A DNA stretch of 55,013 nt from Planctomycetaceae bacterium (GTDB taxonomy: Bacteria; Planctomycetota; Planctomycetia; Planctomycetales; Planctomycetaceae): the NCBI GenBank assembly GCA_021732995.1, contig JAKFWA010000083.1, positions 1 to 55,013 of the forward strand, in the 5' to 3' direction. A program made the position numbers and the translations under genes. A model generated the notes under the pieces. That model made no database searches and was not told the origin of the DNA. It worked only from the letters and a program-made list of their open reading frames with translations. Every line of letters begins with the position of its first letter. Position 1 is the first letter of the stretch. Shown here in pieces: positions 1-9,500 of this stretch.

Positions 1-40
1 GCTCCTCAGTGCTCAACTCAATCACCACTGCACGTCTCAT
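1..40 (-). CDS. Start of a probable transposase (runs off the left edge)
   Basis: Minus-strand reading frame with an ATG at 38-40 and a strong Shine-Dalgarno (GGGAGGAAG, complement of 46-54). The 13 visible codons read MRRAVVIELSTEE, which resembles the opening of IS630-type transposases, but this is too short to be decisive. The context supports a mobile element: an AT-rich stretch at 60-128 separates it from a sulfatase fragment that begins abruptly at 129. It could instead be any gene that landed beside the broken sulfatase. Confidence 0.4.
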   Translation of the reverse strand, partial: MRRAVVIELSTEE

Positions 41-128
41 GGCAACTTCCTCCCGGTTGCCAGATCAATACCATTCCTAAACACAAAGGTTTCAATAATT
101 AACTTTATTTAGGCGTCACTACACTAGT
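41..128. mobile_element. Probable IS end between the transposase start and the broken sulfatase
   Basis: Non-coding strip holding the ribosome binding site of the minus-strand frame and an AT-rich segment, ending at ACACTAGT next to the first sulfatase codons. I infer that this is the terminal region of an insertion sequence that removed the 5' part of the sulfatase. No inverted repeat can be confirmed because the other end lies outside the window. Confidence 0.35.
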
Positions 129-712
129 GTGCTGACCGGCCGGCATCCGCATCGCATGGGAACGTTCAACCCCGGCGCACCGATTCGGGTGCAAGAGCTG
201 ACGGTCGCGAAGGTGCTGCAAGGCGCGGGCTACGCGACCGGGCACTTCGGCAAGTGGCACCTCAACGGCAAGAACGGCGAACGCGACACAAAGACGCCAC
301 CGGGTCGAGCGATCCTCGCCGCCGATCCGCTTTCGCCCGGCAAGCTGGGGTTCGATGAATGGATCTCCGCTGACAATTTCTTTGACCTGGATCCCGTGTT
401 AGGTCGCAACGGTGTGGCGGAAAAATTTCACGGAGACGGATCCGACATCAGCACGGGCGAAGCCTTGAAATTCATCCGCAAGCAGTCCGCTGCCGACAAG
501 CCGTTCTTTGTTGTGCTGTGGTTTGGCAATCCGCATGTTCCGCACGAGGCACTCCCGGCGGATAAGGCTGCGTACTCATCGCTCTCCGAGAAGGACCAGA
601 ACTACTACGGCGAGATCACCGGCATCGATCGCAACGTCGGCAAGCTGCGCGCGGCACTACGCGAGCTGAAGGTGACCGACAACACGCTGCTCTGGTATTG
701 CAGCGATAGCCG
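129..712 (+). pseudogene. Sulfatase fragment, truncated at both ends
   Basis: Internal piece of a type I (formylglycine) sulfatase. It begins at VLTGRHPHRMG, the segment that normally follows directly on the C-x-P-x-R catalytic motif, so the active-site cysteine and the N-terminal metal ligands are missing. It carries the conserved GYATGHFGKWHL block and continues to LLWYCSD. There the expected DNGG metal-ligand motif is replaced by unrelated sequence, placing the second breakpoint near 705-712. The frame stays open to 812, but that tail is antisense to the next gene. No intact sulfatase can be made from this. Confidence 0.8.
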
Positions 713-1205
713 TCACGACAAAAACTCGACGTGCGAAGCAGTCTCCGGACTTCGCAGTCACATCGATTGCCGGATACTTGCGTGGCCCGTGCTCGATCTT
801 CCTATGCGATAGCGCTTCATCGTCGTCGTCCAACGCTCGCTCGGAAAGCGTTTCCTTAGGAGCCGCGCCTTCCAGGGCATTCCCGGTGAACTGATAAATT
901 TGAAGGCTGAACTTAGTCACTGGCTCGGTTTGTGTAATGTCGGCGTTATAGATCGTCATCTCGTCAGCCGAACCTGCATTCAGCCGCACACAATTTGTGA
1001 TGGGAGTGCCTGGCCATGCGACGGTCACCTTGGGATCAAAGTCCGCCCCGCCTTGACCTGTATCGAGGGCCACTTCATTCGTAGTGAAGATAAGGGGCTC
1101 GGGCAGCACCGCAGGAGTGTCAGTCGGAGTTGCGGGCACGTCCGTGGAGCAACCGCTCGAGGTTGTTGTCGTCGTCAACAGGATCAAGACTACGACTGGT
1201 CGCAT
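657..1205 (-). CDS. Putative lipoprotein, C-terminus probably replaced
   Basis: Unrecognised secreted protein. The N-terminus has a hydrophobic stretch (VVVLILL), then a threonine run and SSGC, a lipobox-like signal peptidase II site, so the mature protein is probably lipid-anchored and begins at Cys. The ATG at 1205 is preferred over a GTG at 1223 because it places a normal signal peptide at the start. The last 15-20 residues are encoded antisense to the sulfatase fragment beyond the junction near 710, so the original C-terminus is probably lost. No domain of known function was recognised. Confidence 0.55.
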   Translation of the reverse strand: MRPVVVLILLTTTTTSSGCSTDVPATPTDTPAVLPEPLIFTTNEVALDTGQGGADFDPKVTVAWPGTPITNCVRLNAGSADEMTIYNADITQTEPVTKFSLQIYQFTGNALEGAAPKETLSERALDDDDEALSHRKIEHGPRKYPAIDVTAKSGDCFARRVFVVTAIAAIPEQRVVGHLQLA

Positions 1206-1236
1206 CGTGAGGTTCCATGTCACAAGGATGTATGAA

Positions 1237-1563
1237 CTATCTCGCCCACTGTCCGTAGGTCGTGACGATCGCTAGGAAACCCACCAACAGGCTAGCAGGG
1301 ACCACAAGCAAGACTTCGGCGATGGCAACCCGTGTTGAACGATGCACGGACCATGCTTCCGTGATGACGCCAAGTGCGACGAAAATCCCGGTCCAAAACG
1401 TCACAACCATGTCTTGGCCATCCACCAGGTTGAGGCCATTCAGCAGTCCCGCGAGGATCGCAGTTGCGACCATTCCGCCAACCGTCCAGCCGAGCGCCAA
1501 CAACCAGACTCGTGAGCACAGTACTTCGGAAAGTGGACTCTGCGATGGCTGTTGCGATTGCAT
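1237..1563 (-). CDS. Small membrane protein of unknown function
   Basis: A protein of about 108 residues with roughly three hydrophobic segments: WLLALGWTVGGMVATAIL, MVVTFWTGIFVALGVI and VLLVVPASLLVGFLAI. This suggests an integral inner-membrane protein. The ATG at 1563 is chosen because AAGGA precedes it by a suitable distance; a TTG upstream at 1584 is less likely. It lies between the lipoprotein gene and a DUF2071 gene on the same strand with short gaps, so co-transcription is plausible. No family was recognised. Confidence 0.55.
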   Translation of the reverse strand: MQSQQPSQSPLSEVLCSRVWLLALGWTVGGMVATAILAGLLNGLNLVDGQDMVVTFWTGIFVALGVITEAWSVHRSTRVAIAEVLLVVPASLLVGFLAIVTTYGQWAR

Positions 1564-1629
1564 GTCTAATGTCCTTGCCAGCAATCGATCAGATGCTTGC
1601 CGAGTCGTCTTAAAGAAATCCCGAACTAG

Positions 1630-2463
1630 TCAGTCGTATCGCCCCGGTGGCAGATAGATGGTGAACTCGGTCTGATGTTGGATCAGTACACTGTGTGGTC
1701 GAGTCTGTTCCGAAAACGGGACGAGGCCAAGTCGATCGAACAGGCCAATGTGAGCCGACAGTATTCGGCCATTCGTGCAATTCAGCCGGTCGTGCCAGAT
1801 GTGGTATGTGCCCAACAGACCGTCGCGGCGGTGAAAGACTCCGACCAACGGGTGCGTGAGGATCACCCATGCCGTTTCGAGATCGGAGAAGCCATCGAGC
1901 ATCGTCACCGGTTGCCCCGTGTCTTCGAGAGCCAACGCCACTGGTGCCCAATCGCTGCGCGTCGTCATCGCGTAGCGCAAGTATCTTTTCGCTACCAAAT
2001 CGAACTCACAGTCGAAACGGATGCGGCCAGGATGCCACGGCAGTTTCCAGAGATGCCGCGGGATCGCGACGCTGAGTGAATCGAGCGACGTGCCGAAGAA
2101 CCAAACCGCTCGCTGGCCGGTCTCGCGGTCGATGACGTAGGTCCGGTAGTTCGTTTGCCCGAACCGAAACGTCAGCCACGGCAGCCCGACGAAATGAAAA
2201 TCCTGATCCTCGAACGGGACCATCGACACGAGCACTTTCGGTTGCCCATCGGCTCCCTCGATCAAGTCGAACTCAAATCGCTCATGCACATGCGGCCGCA
2301 CGCGCGCCGGATCGACCGCGTAGCTGACGATCGAAAAGTGACCCAGATTCGCCACGACATCCCGCCATCGCGTTCGCGGCCGAGTCAGTAATCCAGCATC
2401 GAACGACAATCGCGACAGTGAGTTTGGGTCGTGGGCTGCGTTATGAATTCGCTGTCCGCTCAT
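1630..2463 (-). CDS. DUF2071 (YqjF-like) family protein
   Basis: A 277-residue soluble protein matching the DUF2071/YqjF pattern, a fold related to acetoacetate decarboxylase. Visible features are an N-terminal block on surviving as host-like small-domain sequence (VRPHVHERFEFD), then VSMVPFEDQDFHFVGLPW, FGQTNYRTYV and the W-F-F-G-T-S-L-D segment typical of these proteins. Its biochemical role is unknown in the family. The start is an ATG at 2463. It is the last member of a run of tightly packed minus-strand genes coming from 4881 and could be co-transcribed with them. Confidence 0.75.
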   Translation of the reverse strand: MSGQRIHNAAHDPNSLSRLSFDAGLLTRPRTRWRDVVANLGHFSIVSYAVDPARVRPHVHERFEFDLIEGADGQPKVLVSMVPFEDQDFHFVGLPWLTFRFGQTNYRTYVIDRETGQRAVWFFGTSLDSLSVAIPRHLWKLPWHPGRIRFDCEFDLVAKRYLRYAMTTRSDWAPVALALEDTGQPVTMLDGFSDLETAWVILTHPLVGVFHRRDGLLGTYHIWHDRLNCTNGRILSAHIGLFDRLGLVPFSEQTRPHSVLIQHQTEFTIYLPPGRYD

Positions 2464-2503
2464 GGGTGAACCTGTTTGGTCAAAAAACCGAATCGCCGTC
2501 AGC

Positions 2504-3514
2504 TCAAAAGAAACCTTTGATCCCCAGCACCGCTCCGAGAACGATCAACACGACGCTGGCCAACAGGAGTGCCGTTTCCAGCGGAGGCCACGATTGCCGC
2601 GACGGATTGTTGCGCGAGAGTCGCAGCGGGTCGTGACGTGAGACCAGCCAGCAGACGCCGCCAGTCAGGATCACGCCGAGGCCGCCGCTGACCATTCCTT
2701 TCGCGGTCGTGACGGCGGGCGGACCGATCAGCGTCACGCTGCGTGATTCGTTGGGCTTGCGGGGAGACTTGCTGTGAACGTGCAGCGTGAGTTGTTCGGT
2801 GCTCCAGCCTTTGGCTCCAACGCCGGCCGACGTGAGGCCCATCAACACCAGAAACACCGCGATCAGTTTCATTGCGTTTTGGCCGGCCTCGCGCCGCAAT
2901 CGCTTCTTCGTCGCGGCTTGTTCGGGCGTCTCTTCGGCCTCCAAGACGGACAAGCCGTCGGGCGTGCGTTCGGTCATCTGATCCAGCAGGTCAGCCAACT
3001 CCTCGTGATAACGCGAGAGGTTCGAGTACGTCAGAAACAGCAGCGGTCCCCACACCCACCACAAGAACATCACTCCGAACAGCGGAGCCAGTACGAAGAA
3101 GAGTGGGCTGCCCGGCTGCTCGGGCGAACCGAACAACCAGACCAACAATCCCATCGGGATGCAGGCCAGCATCAAAAACGTTGGCGACAGGCCCAGCCAG
3201 AAGCCAGCACTCGGTGACACGTTTGCCTCCACAATCGAGCCGCGTTGGGCGGTCCTTACGCGACCGCGAAGTTGTGGGCACATCCAGCGTGATCTCGGCC
3301 ATGTGTTTCGCTCGAATCGAAACGATCCCGATTCGACATCGACTCGGCCGCAGAAGAACGGCACGTCGCCGATCAAGTCCGGCCGACGAACGCACGCCGG
3401 AGTCGAATGCTCTAGCAGCCGCAACACTTCGTCGCGATCCAACTCGCATCGCCGTTGAAACGATTGCCAGGGAAGCAGGTTCATCAGGAAAGTCGCAATG
3501 TGTCGCCAACTCAT
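2504..3514 (-). CDS. Multi-pass membrane protein, unknown function
   Basis: A 336-residue protein. A cytoplasmic-looking N-terminal third (R/E-rich, with CVRRPDLIGDVPFFCG) is followed by two hydrophobic segments (FLMLACIPMGLLVWLF and VLAPLFGVMFLWWVWGPLLFL), a charged helix around SRYHEELADLLDQMTER, and further membrane segments near the C-terminus. The ATG overlaps the TGA of the upstream gene (ATGA at 3511-3514), which indicates translational coupling. No known domain recognised; the N-terminal half alone might be a soluble sensor or binding module. Confidence 0.65.
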   Translation of the reverse strand: MSWRHIATFLMNLLPWQSFQRRCELDRDEVLRLLEHSTPACVRRPDLIGDVPFFCGRVDVESGSFRFERNTWPRSRWMCPQLRGRVRTAQRGSIVEANVSPSAGFWLGLSPTFLMLACIPMGLLVWLFGSPEQPGSPLFFVLAPLFGVMFLWWVWGPLLFLTYSNLSRYHEELADLLDQMTERTPDGLSVLEAEETPEQAATKKRLRREAGQNAMKLIAVFLVLMGLTSAGVGAKGWSTEQLTLHVHSKSPRKPNESRSVTLIGPPAVTTAKGMVSGGLGVILTGGVCWLVSRHDPLRLSRNNPSRQSWPPLETALLLASVVLIVLGAVLGIKGFF

Positions 3515-3828
3515 TCGCTCACCTCGTCCGAAGGAAGCAACACCGGAAGCTCTTCCACTGATTGCGTCACGTCATTGACTGCGGTTACCAGAGACGCCTC
3601 ATCGGGCAGTGGTTCGACTCGTCCACTCAGCAAACGTCGTCCGAATTCCGTGACGCTCAACTCGCCGTCCTGCATCGTCAGTCGTGACCGTGGGACCAAT
3701 CCGCCTCCCACCGGCAATCGCGTGCCCGACAGTTCGCGCAGCCGAGACGTGACCGACTCGACGGACTCGGAGAAGTCCAGGCGGGCTTCGTGCCGCGTTT
3801 CGGCCAATTGGCTGAGCGCTTTGAGCAT
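3511..3828 (-). CDS. Small cytoplasmic protein coupled to the following membrane protein
   Basis: A 105-residue acidic, soluble-looking protein beginning MLKALSQLAETRHEARLDF. The reading frame extends further upstream, but that part overlaps the preceding gene, so the ATG at 3828, 12 bases after the upstream stop, is the sensible start. Its TGA overlaps the next ATG by one base. It contains a VTEFGRRLLSG segment. No transmembrane segment or recognised domain is seen; a partner of the coupled membrane protein is an inference from gene order only. Confidence 0.6.
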   Translation of the reverse strand: MLKALSQLAETRHEARLDFSESVESVTSRLRELSGTRLPVGGGLVPRSRLTMQDGELSVTEFGRRLLSGRVEPLPDEASLVTAVNDVTQSVEELPVLLPSDEVSE

Positions 3829-3839
3829 GATTTGTGGAC

Positions 3840-4322
3840 CTATGCCTGATGTGATTCCGCCAACTGCCGCCGCAACTCGCCGAGCGATCGTTGTTGTGCA
3901 ACCAGCCAACCAATCAATCCACCGACCAGACCGAACAAAACTTGCAGTCGCGACGACCAGTGGCTCGGCAGGTGATACCACGGCGCTCCGGCATACATGG
4001 CTCGCGCGTCCAGGCCGGCATACTCAGTCGCAATCGGTAATCGGAACCACGTCACGACGCGGATTGCCGGCTCAGTGACCAATCGCGGGTCGCGGCGTTC
4101 GAGTTCTTCCCGGAGCGAATCATTGAACGGGCGCGTCTTGCCGTCGGCTTGAGGGTCAGCCCGTTGCAACTCCTGACGTCCGAAGTAATGCGGATGCACA
4201 GCGTCACGGAGACCCGCTCGCGCGAGGAACACTCCGATCAGCAACCCGATCAACGGTACCTTCGCGACGTGCCAGAATCGTGGATGTGGTGAGGCTTTCG
4301 CGTCGTGTGATTCCGAGGACAT
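3840..4322 (-). CDS. Membrane protein with two hydrophobic segments
   Basis: A 160-residue protein. One hydrophobic stretch lies near the N-terminus (VPLIGLLIGVFLARAGL), then a soluble central region, and a second (LQVLFGLVGGLIGWLVA) near the C-terminus, followed by a short polar tail LGELRRQLAES. The central region could be on the outer face with both termini inside. The ATG at 4322 lies one base from the stop of the upstream gene (TGACATG), so the two are almost certainly in one operon. Function unknown. Confidence 0.65.
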   Translation of the reverse strand: MSSESHDAKASPHPRFWHVAKVPLIGLLIGVFLARAGLRDAVHPHYFGRQELQRADPQADGKTRPFNDSLREELERRDPRLVTEPAIRVVTWFRLPIATEYAGLDARAMYAGAPWYHLPSHWSSRLQVLFGLVGGLIGWLVAQQRSLGELRRQLAESHQA

Positions 4323-4323
4323 G

Positions 4324-4881
4324 TCAACTCTCCGAAAGACGTGACTTTTCGATCCCAACAAAATCCGAGATGGTCTCGGCCAAGCAATTCGCGGCGGCTT
4401 CTGCTCCGAAGGTTCCCAATTCCAGCCGTCGGCCATCCACGACGAGCAGAACCGTGTATTCGTGGCGCGACTCAAGCCCGTGTCCGGTCGTACGCTCGTG
4501 TTGCCAGGTTTTGACCTCGACCGCGATCCGTTCCAGTCGCCCGTTTGTTCGATCTCGAAAACCTTCCAGCTCGACCGAGCGGTCGTCTCGGTGAAACGTC
4601 AGACCGCGTGGTCCAATCGTTCGCAATCGCCATGCGAGCCACAATTGCTCGATGCCTTTTGCCGCGCAAAGCACGCTGACGAGTCCCAGCCACGCCGCGA
4701 AGAAGCCACCAATCGTCCCGCGCCGCCACAACCAGTAATCCACAGCCGCCATGATGAGCGACAAACTCAATGCGACGCTTCCACCCAGGACGGAATCACG
4801 AACCGTCGTTTCGTCGCGCAGTGTCAGCGCGTCGGACGTCTCCTCCACCTGCCAGGGTTCGATGAAAAACTTCTCGGCCAT
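4324..4881 (-). CDS. Membrane protein of unknown function
   Basis: About 185 residues starting MAEKFFIEPW; a second possible ATG lies four codons upstream at 4893. Two adjacent hydrophobic segments occupy roughly residues 35-80 (VALSLSLIMAAVDYWLW and FFAAWLGLVSVLCAA). The rest is a beta-rich soluble domain (RGLTFHRDDRSVELEGF, RHEYTVLLVVDGRRLELG). The layout recalls the core of the two larger paralogues at 5009-6403 and 10486-11904, in which membrane helices are followed by a similar beta domain, so it may be a reduced relative. First gene of the coupled set running down to 2504. Confidence 0.65.
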   Translation of the reverse strand: MAEKFFIEPWQVEETSDALTLRDETTVRDSVLGGSVALSLSLIMAAVDYWLWRRGTIGGFFAAWLGLVSVLCAAKGIEQLWLAWRLRTIGPRGLTFHRDDRSVELEGFRDRTNGRLERIAVEVKTWQHERTTGHGLESRHEYTVLLVVDGRRLELGTFGAEAAANCLAETISDFVGIEKSRLSES

Positions 4882-4912
4882 GTTTGATCTCATCTGTGTC
4901 GATCCACCGAAT

Positions 4913-4987
4913 GAGCCGGAACGCGCTAGTGTCCGGTTTCGAACGCCAATCGACTCTAAAACCGGACGCTAGCGCGTTCCGGCTGAT
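4913..4987. repeat. Long imperfect palindrome, same family as the one inside the kinase gene
   Basis: Two arms of about 26 bases face each other: the left arm contains GGAACGCGCTAGTGTCCGG (4918-4936) and the right arm the reverse complement of nearly the same sequence with one mismatch, ending at 4982. The loop is about 20 bases. It lies between the stop of the gene ending at 5009 and the start of the next gene, so it could act as a transcript-stabilising or attenuating hairpin. A closely related palindrome occurs at 17184-17262 inside a coding region, which marks it as a dispersed repeat family. Confidence 0.8.
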
Positions 4988-5008
4988 TTGGTCTGAGGCG
5001 AAGCCTCG

Positions 5009-6403
5009 CTAGGTTTCTCCTTCTTGCAGCGGCCAGCCAGTCCGCTGCGAGAACAGCGTGCCGAGCAGTCGCGGAATGTCGTCGTCGCCGTTTGTGGCGA
5101 AGTGCGGCGCTTCCAGCAGGAAGCCGGCGGTGTTTTCGAGCCGCAGTTGCCAGAGGAAATACGGCCGGTGCCCTCTGTCCTTGCGGCGGACCTTGGTGAG
5201 CTTCCAGCGGGCGTTGACGTATTCGCGCTCGGGCAGCCAGCCGAAATCGCGCGAGCGGACCAGGAGCAGGTTATGGTCCACGGTCCAGCGGGTTCGGTGA
5301 AAGCACGCCATGAGGCCCAAGCAGCACACGAGAGCACCGAGCATCAGCATCGGGATCATGATCAGCCAGTCAAAAGAATCAAACAGGGACTGCTGCTTCG
5401 CTCGCGCGTCGTTGATGAACGAGACCACGCTGTCCGTTGTCTTCCACAGCCAGACGATGCCGATCACCAACAGCATCAGACCGCCGATGATCTGGTCTGT
5501 CTTGGGCGGGCTGATCGTCAGTCGGTGCTGTTCGTCGAAGTCGGCGACGAAGTGGTGCGAACGGAGCGCAGCGAGCAGTTCGTCCTCGTGGCTTTCGGAC
5601 GGAGGCTTCCAGCCCCCCTCGATGGCGATGCCCGACTGCGACACATTCCAGCCGGTATGTTCCGCCAGCAGATTCGCGATCGCGGTCGCTTCGGCCTGCC
5701 TGTCGTGGGCCGCCTGGAAACCGACGCGGATGTCCGGCTTGTGGAGCAGGTAATGCTTCTGGCCGTCGCAGACGACCGCCAGCCGCCACATTCGCCCTCG
5801 ATCCGTTGCGAGATGCGGTTCGACCACCAATTCGCCGCCGTGCAGCTTGAGGCTGCGAAGACGGCCCCGAACTCCGCGCCGCACGATCAGCGTGTCGCGG
5901 GAACCTTCCCATTCTTCACGCCACAACGCGAGCCTGAGTATCTGCCAGAGAATCCCCGCGAAGAACAACCCGATCAGGCCGACAATCATCAGCGGAATGA
6001 ACAGCGCCACTACTTGCATTCCCCACGCCGGTATCGCGGCCCAAATCCAGTTGCGGTACCACCACAGCCCGATCAGGATGGGCGTCGAGTAGAACAATGC
6101 CATCATGCACGAGCAGCCAATCGCTCCCCTGCGCCACAACGCGCTCCGCCGCAATCGCACGCCACCTTCGTCAGTCGGTTCAACGAGCCAGCCATGATCC
6201 GTCAGCGAGAACGCCGGCTTCTCGGCGAGGGCGGCGTCCATCATTGAGGTCGGACTGGCTTCAAGCTGATCGACGAACGCCTTCGCTTCGGCCAACCCCA
6301 CACCGGTCGCCTCGCGGTACATTCGAATGGCGTCGAGCTTGCGTCCGGCACTCAAGGCGGTGCGAATGCTCGCAGCCGTTTCATCAGGAAGCGGATTGGG
6401 CAT
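5009..6403 (-). CDS. Membrane protein with L7/L12-like N-terminal helix domain
   Basis: A 464-residue protein. Residues about 10-45 (IRTALSAGRKLDAIRMYREA, then GVGLAEAKAFVDQLEA) match the L7/L12 C-terminal-domain-like motif that bacteria append to unrelated membrane proteins. A hydrophobic block with several transmembrane helices follows (FYSTPILIGLWWYR; VALFIPLMIVGLIGLFFAGIL), then two beta-rich domains separated by a second helix pair. The whole core after residue 60 is paralogous to the gene at 10486-11904, which carries a different N-terminal domain. ATG 6403 is preferred over a GTG at 6418. Function unknown; a membrane-anchored envelope or regulatory role is only a guess. Confidence 0.7.
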   Translation of the reverse strand: MPNPLPDETAASIRTALSAGRKLDAIRMYREATGVGLAEAKAFVDQLEASPTSMMDAALAEKPAFSLTDHGWLVEPTDEGGVRLRRSALWRRGAIGCSCMMALFYSTPILIGLWWYRNWIWAAIPAWGMQVVALFIPLMIVGLIGLFFAGILWQILRLALWREEWEGSRDTLIVRRGVRGRLRSLKLHGGELVVEPHLATDRGRMWRLAVVCDGQKHYLLHKPDIRVGFQAAHDRQAEATAIANLLAEHTGWNVSQSGIAIEGGWKPPSESHEDELLAALRSHHFVADFDEQHRLTISPPKTDQIIGGLMLLVIGIVWLWKTTDSVVSFINDARAKQQSLFDSFDWLIMIPMLMLGALVCCLGLMACFHRTRWTVDHNLLLVRSRDFGWLPEREYVNARWKLTKVRRKDRGHRPYFLWQLRLENTAGFLLEAPHFATNGDDDIPRLLGTLFSQRTGWPLQEGET

Positions 6404-6470
6404 GGCGTCAATTCTCACAATGTTGGTTCATTCGCTAAACAACTCTGATCTTGAACTTCCTCTGTACCAG

Positions 6471-6504
6471 TGGCACGCCCTGAGTCATCGAAGGGCGTGG
6501 GCCA
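6471..6504. repeat. Small hairpin element with conserved loop (copy 1)
   Basis: GTGGCACGCCCTGAGT followed by CATCGAAGGGCGTGGG: an 8-base stem (CACGCCCT/AGGGCGTG) with the loop GAGTCATCGA. A second copy at 37835-37864 keeps the loop almost unchanged (GAGTTATCGA) while the stem has changed in a compensating way. It lies in the 130-base gap between the genes at 5009-6403 and 6534-9821. Confidence 0.65.
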
Positions 6505-6533
6505 TTGATTCGCACACTTCGGAGATCAACTCG

Positions 6534-9500
6534 TCACGGCGAGTGACTCAAAGAAATCTGCAACTGCAATTCCGGACCAGGGTCGGAGTTGAGTGCGATG
6601 CGAAATCCGGTGGTCGAGCCGTCGATCCATCGCAGGCGGGCCGGTTCGGACGTGTCGGACAATGTGGTTCCGCGCGTTGTGAACAGCGCGCGGGAATCGT
6701 CAAAGGGGTTGCCTCCGTTGGCTCGAATCAGGCGGATGCCTTTGCGGCCCCATTCGCCCGGGCCACCGAGCGGCGGCTTCGCGAACTCGATGAGTTGAGG
6801 GTCTTCCAAGATGTGCCAGACCGCGAGACCATCCGACGGCAAGCCCCGGCCGGCCTGTCCGACTCCGGCGTCATAGGATCGGCCGCGATGGCGGTTCTCC
6901 AACAGAAAGTACTCGCCGCTTCCGTGCGACGGGTCGAAGAGCACCAGGCACTCGCCATGTTCCTCGACTGCTTTCAAGCGATAGTCGCCGGACTTGGTCA
7001 CCACATTCGGCTTCAGCCAACCTAGCTTGAGTTTCAAGAAGGGGCTTAAATGCGCGGACGTGTAGGAATGGTCCATGAGGCAATAGTCGCCAGCCGCGAA
7101 CGGCCAAGGAGCATTCATGTAGAGGTCGGGAGCACCCAGCAGCAGATGCGACAGTTCGTGAGCCGGCGCGCCGAGGTTTGGCGGCAGACCGCTATAGACT
7201 TCAGCGATCATCGGAATCTGCATGCCGTCCACGATCAGCGGCTCCCATTTTGGAAACTCGCGACCGGCCGGGACTCGATTCGTCCCGAATGGCCCGGCTT
7301 GCGGGATCAGGATCAGAATCGCGAGTTCATCCGCTTGCAGAACTTTGTCGCCGTTGGAGTCGTATCGTGCGAAATCGAACTCACGATCGGCTTGACGAAT
7401 CGCCTCGGTCCATTTCTCGACGTGACCGTTCAACCAACCATCGCCGTCGGCGTCCTTCGCGTCCATCTTCGCGTTGGTGTTCCAATAGTGGTCGCCCGGC
7501 TTGGTCGCGTCGTACCAGCCGAGTAGTCCCGCCTTCTCCAGTGTGACCGCGCCGCCGGAGTTTTCCGCAATCCAATCCGCAACGCTGGGCCGACGACCGA
7601 ACAACAGTTCGTCCAATAACTTCGCGGGAGGTGCCGCGTGTCCCGCCCGATGTGGATCCCACAGAATCGCCAACACCGCTCGCCGACCTTTGACCGGCGA
7701 GAGCTTTTTCATGCCGATCACCTGCGAGAAATCGGGCACATCATTCACACCGACCTTTTGTGGCGCAACGGCGACTTGATCTGTCGTTGCGGACCATCGA
7801 AAGCATCCCAAATTGCCGTCGGCCCATTGCGATTCGTGCTTCAGCGTGATGGTCAGTTTCGCTCCGGCTTCAAACGTCAGCGGCTTGTCGAATTGAAAAT
7901 CGACGTGATGGTTCGCCGTCCCGTTGTTCCAGATGGCCCAACCTGGGCCGGGTTTGCCGTCGATCAGATTTGCGACGCTGTGGCCTTGTTGCGTGTAGTC
8001 GGCAGTGGCCTTGGCAACGGCGACCGGCTTGGCGGCCTCGTTGCTTCCCTTCGGAGCGGCTTTGATCTCGACGCGACTGAGAATGAACGTGCCGTTGGGC
8101 AATCGGCCCGGCCCGCCGTTCGGCAGGCTGTCGTGCTTGAAGACGTCCAGTCGCAGGCCAGTGATTTTCTTGAGATCGATTTCGGCGACGATCACATAGG
8201 TGTCCTTCGCCGGATTCAGACCACTGGCGAGGATGACGCCCCCCTTTTGTTCTTTAAGCGTCGCTCCGCCCGATGACGATAGCTCGACCACATTCAGCGG
8301 TATCCACGCGGAGGCGGGAGTCAAACGCGACGTGGCAGGTGCGGTTGGCGTCGTCGCATTAGGCGGCGGCACGACCAAGTCTACTTTGGTCGTGGCACCG
8401 GCCTTCACCTCAGCGGTGACCGTCGTGCGGAAGAGTCCCAGTTGGTACTTCCCCGCGCGGATCTGACGGATCGTGGCCTTGCCCGCTTCGATCTTGGAAC
8501 TCAGAGGCGCGAAGTTGCCCAACTCGTCCCGCACCGGAATTTCGCCTTGGTCATTCAGCGGCAGGCAATACACCGACGAATTCTTCGGCGCTTCGCCGAT
8601 CACGTTGACTTCCAACGAGCCAAGTTGAGCGGGATCAATCGCCAGGTCGGCGGTGATCTTCGCCGAGTCGTCTTTCAGTTCGACCCACTTCCAGTCGAAG
8701 AGCGACTCCTCATTCTTGACGAAGACCAGATACGCCCCCGCCGGCCGATTGGTGCTCTTGTGCGACAGGCCAGTTTTCTTATCCCACGTCAGCGACGTGT
8801 TGCGTGGCTTCCAAGTGGTGCATGTGACCGAGCCGCTCGGTTCGTCCAGCGAGACTGGGAATCCCGCGCCCGGTGATTCCAGCTTGCCGCCCTTGTTCTT
8901 TCCCAGGCAGCCGACAAAGGCGTCGAACTTGCGCTCCTTGCCGTGATAGTCGATCTTGCCGCTGATCAAACTGGTCGTCGCTCCTTCGCCCGCATCGGCA
9001 CCGCCGAGCGCGAAGGTTCCCGCGACGAAGCTCTGCGACTTGTCCGGCAAACTCACAAAAATCTTGCCGGGAAGCGCGCCGTCCTGCGCTTTCCCAAACT
9101 GAAGCAGCATCTCGTATTGGTCGAAAAAGATTTCCGCCACAGGCACACCCTCGCCAGGTCTGGCTCGGAACTGCATGTGAATCTGCGGGCTGCCGAAGCC
9201 ATCTTTGGAGGTGACTCGAATTGACTTTCCCTCCAGCGACTCATCCTCTTTCACCTTCAGAAAGATCTTGAGCGACAGATCGGGAAAGAAATCCTTCCCC
9301 TGCCGGAGTTCCAAGACGCTGCCTTGCAATTGCACTTTCTCCAGCTTGAACGGCTGGCCGTGAATCTTGCCGCTCGCCGGCGCGTCGGGAATCTGCATCT
9401 TGGCCAAGTCCATCGTCCAAGTCGGCGGCGGCGCGTCCTTGGTGTTAGCTGCTGTCTTGACGGGCGCGGCGGGAAGCTCCGGCTTCGGATGGTCTGCCAT

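Noticed and set aside
5024-6247. Plus-strand frame of 407 codons opposite the L7/L12-like membrane protein
   Set aside because: Rich in Gln, His and Arg, without hydrophobic segments or motifs, as expected for an antisense frame.
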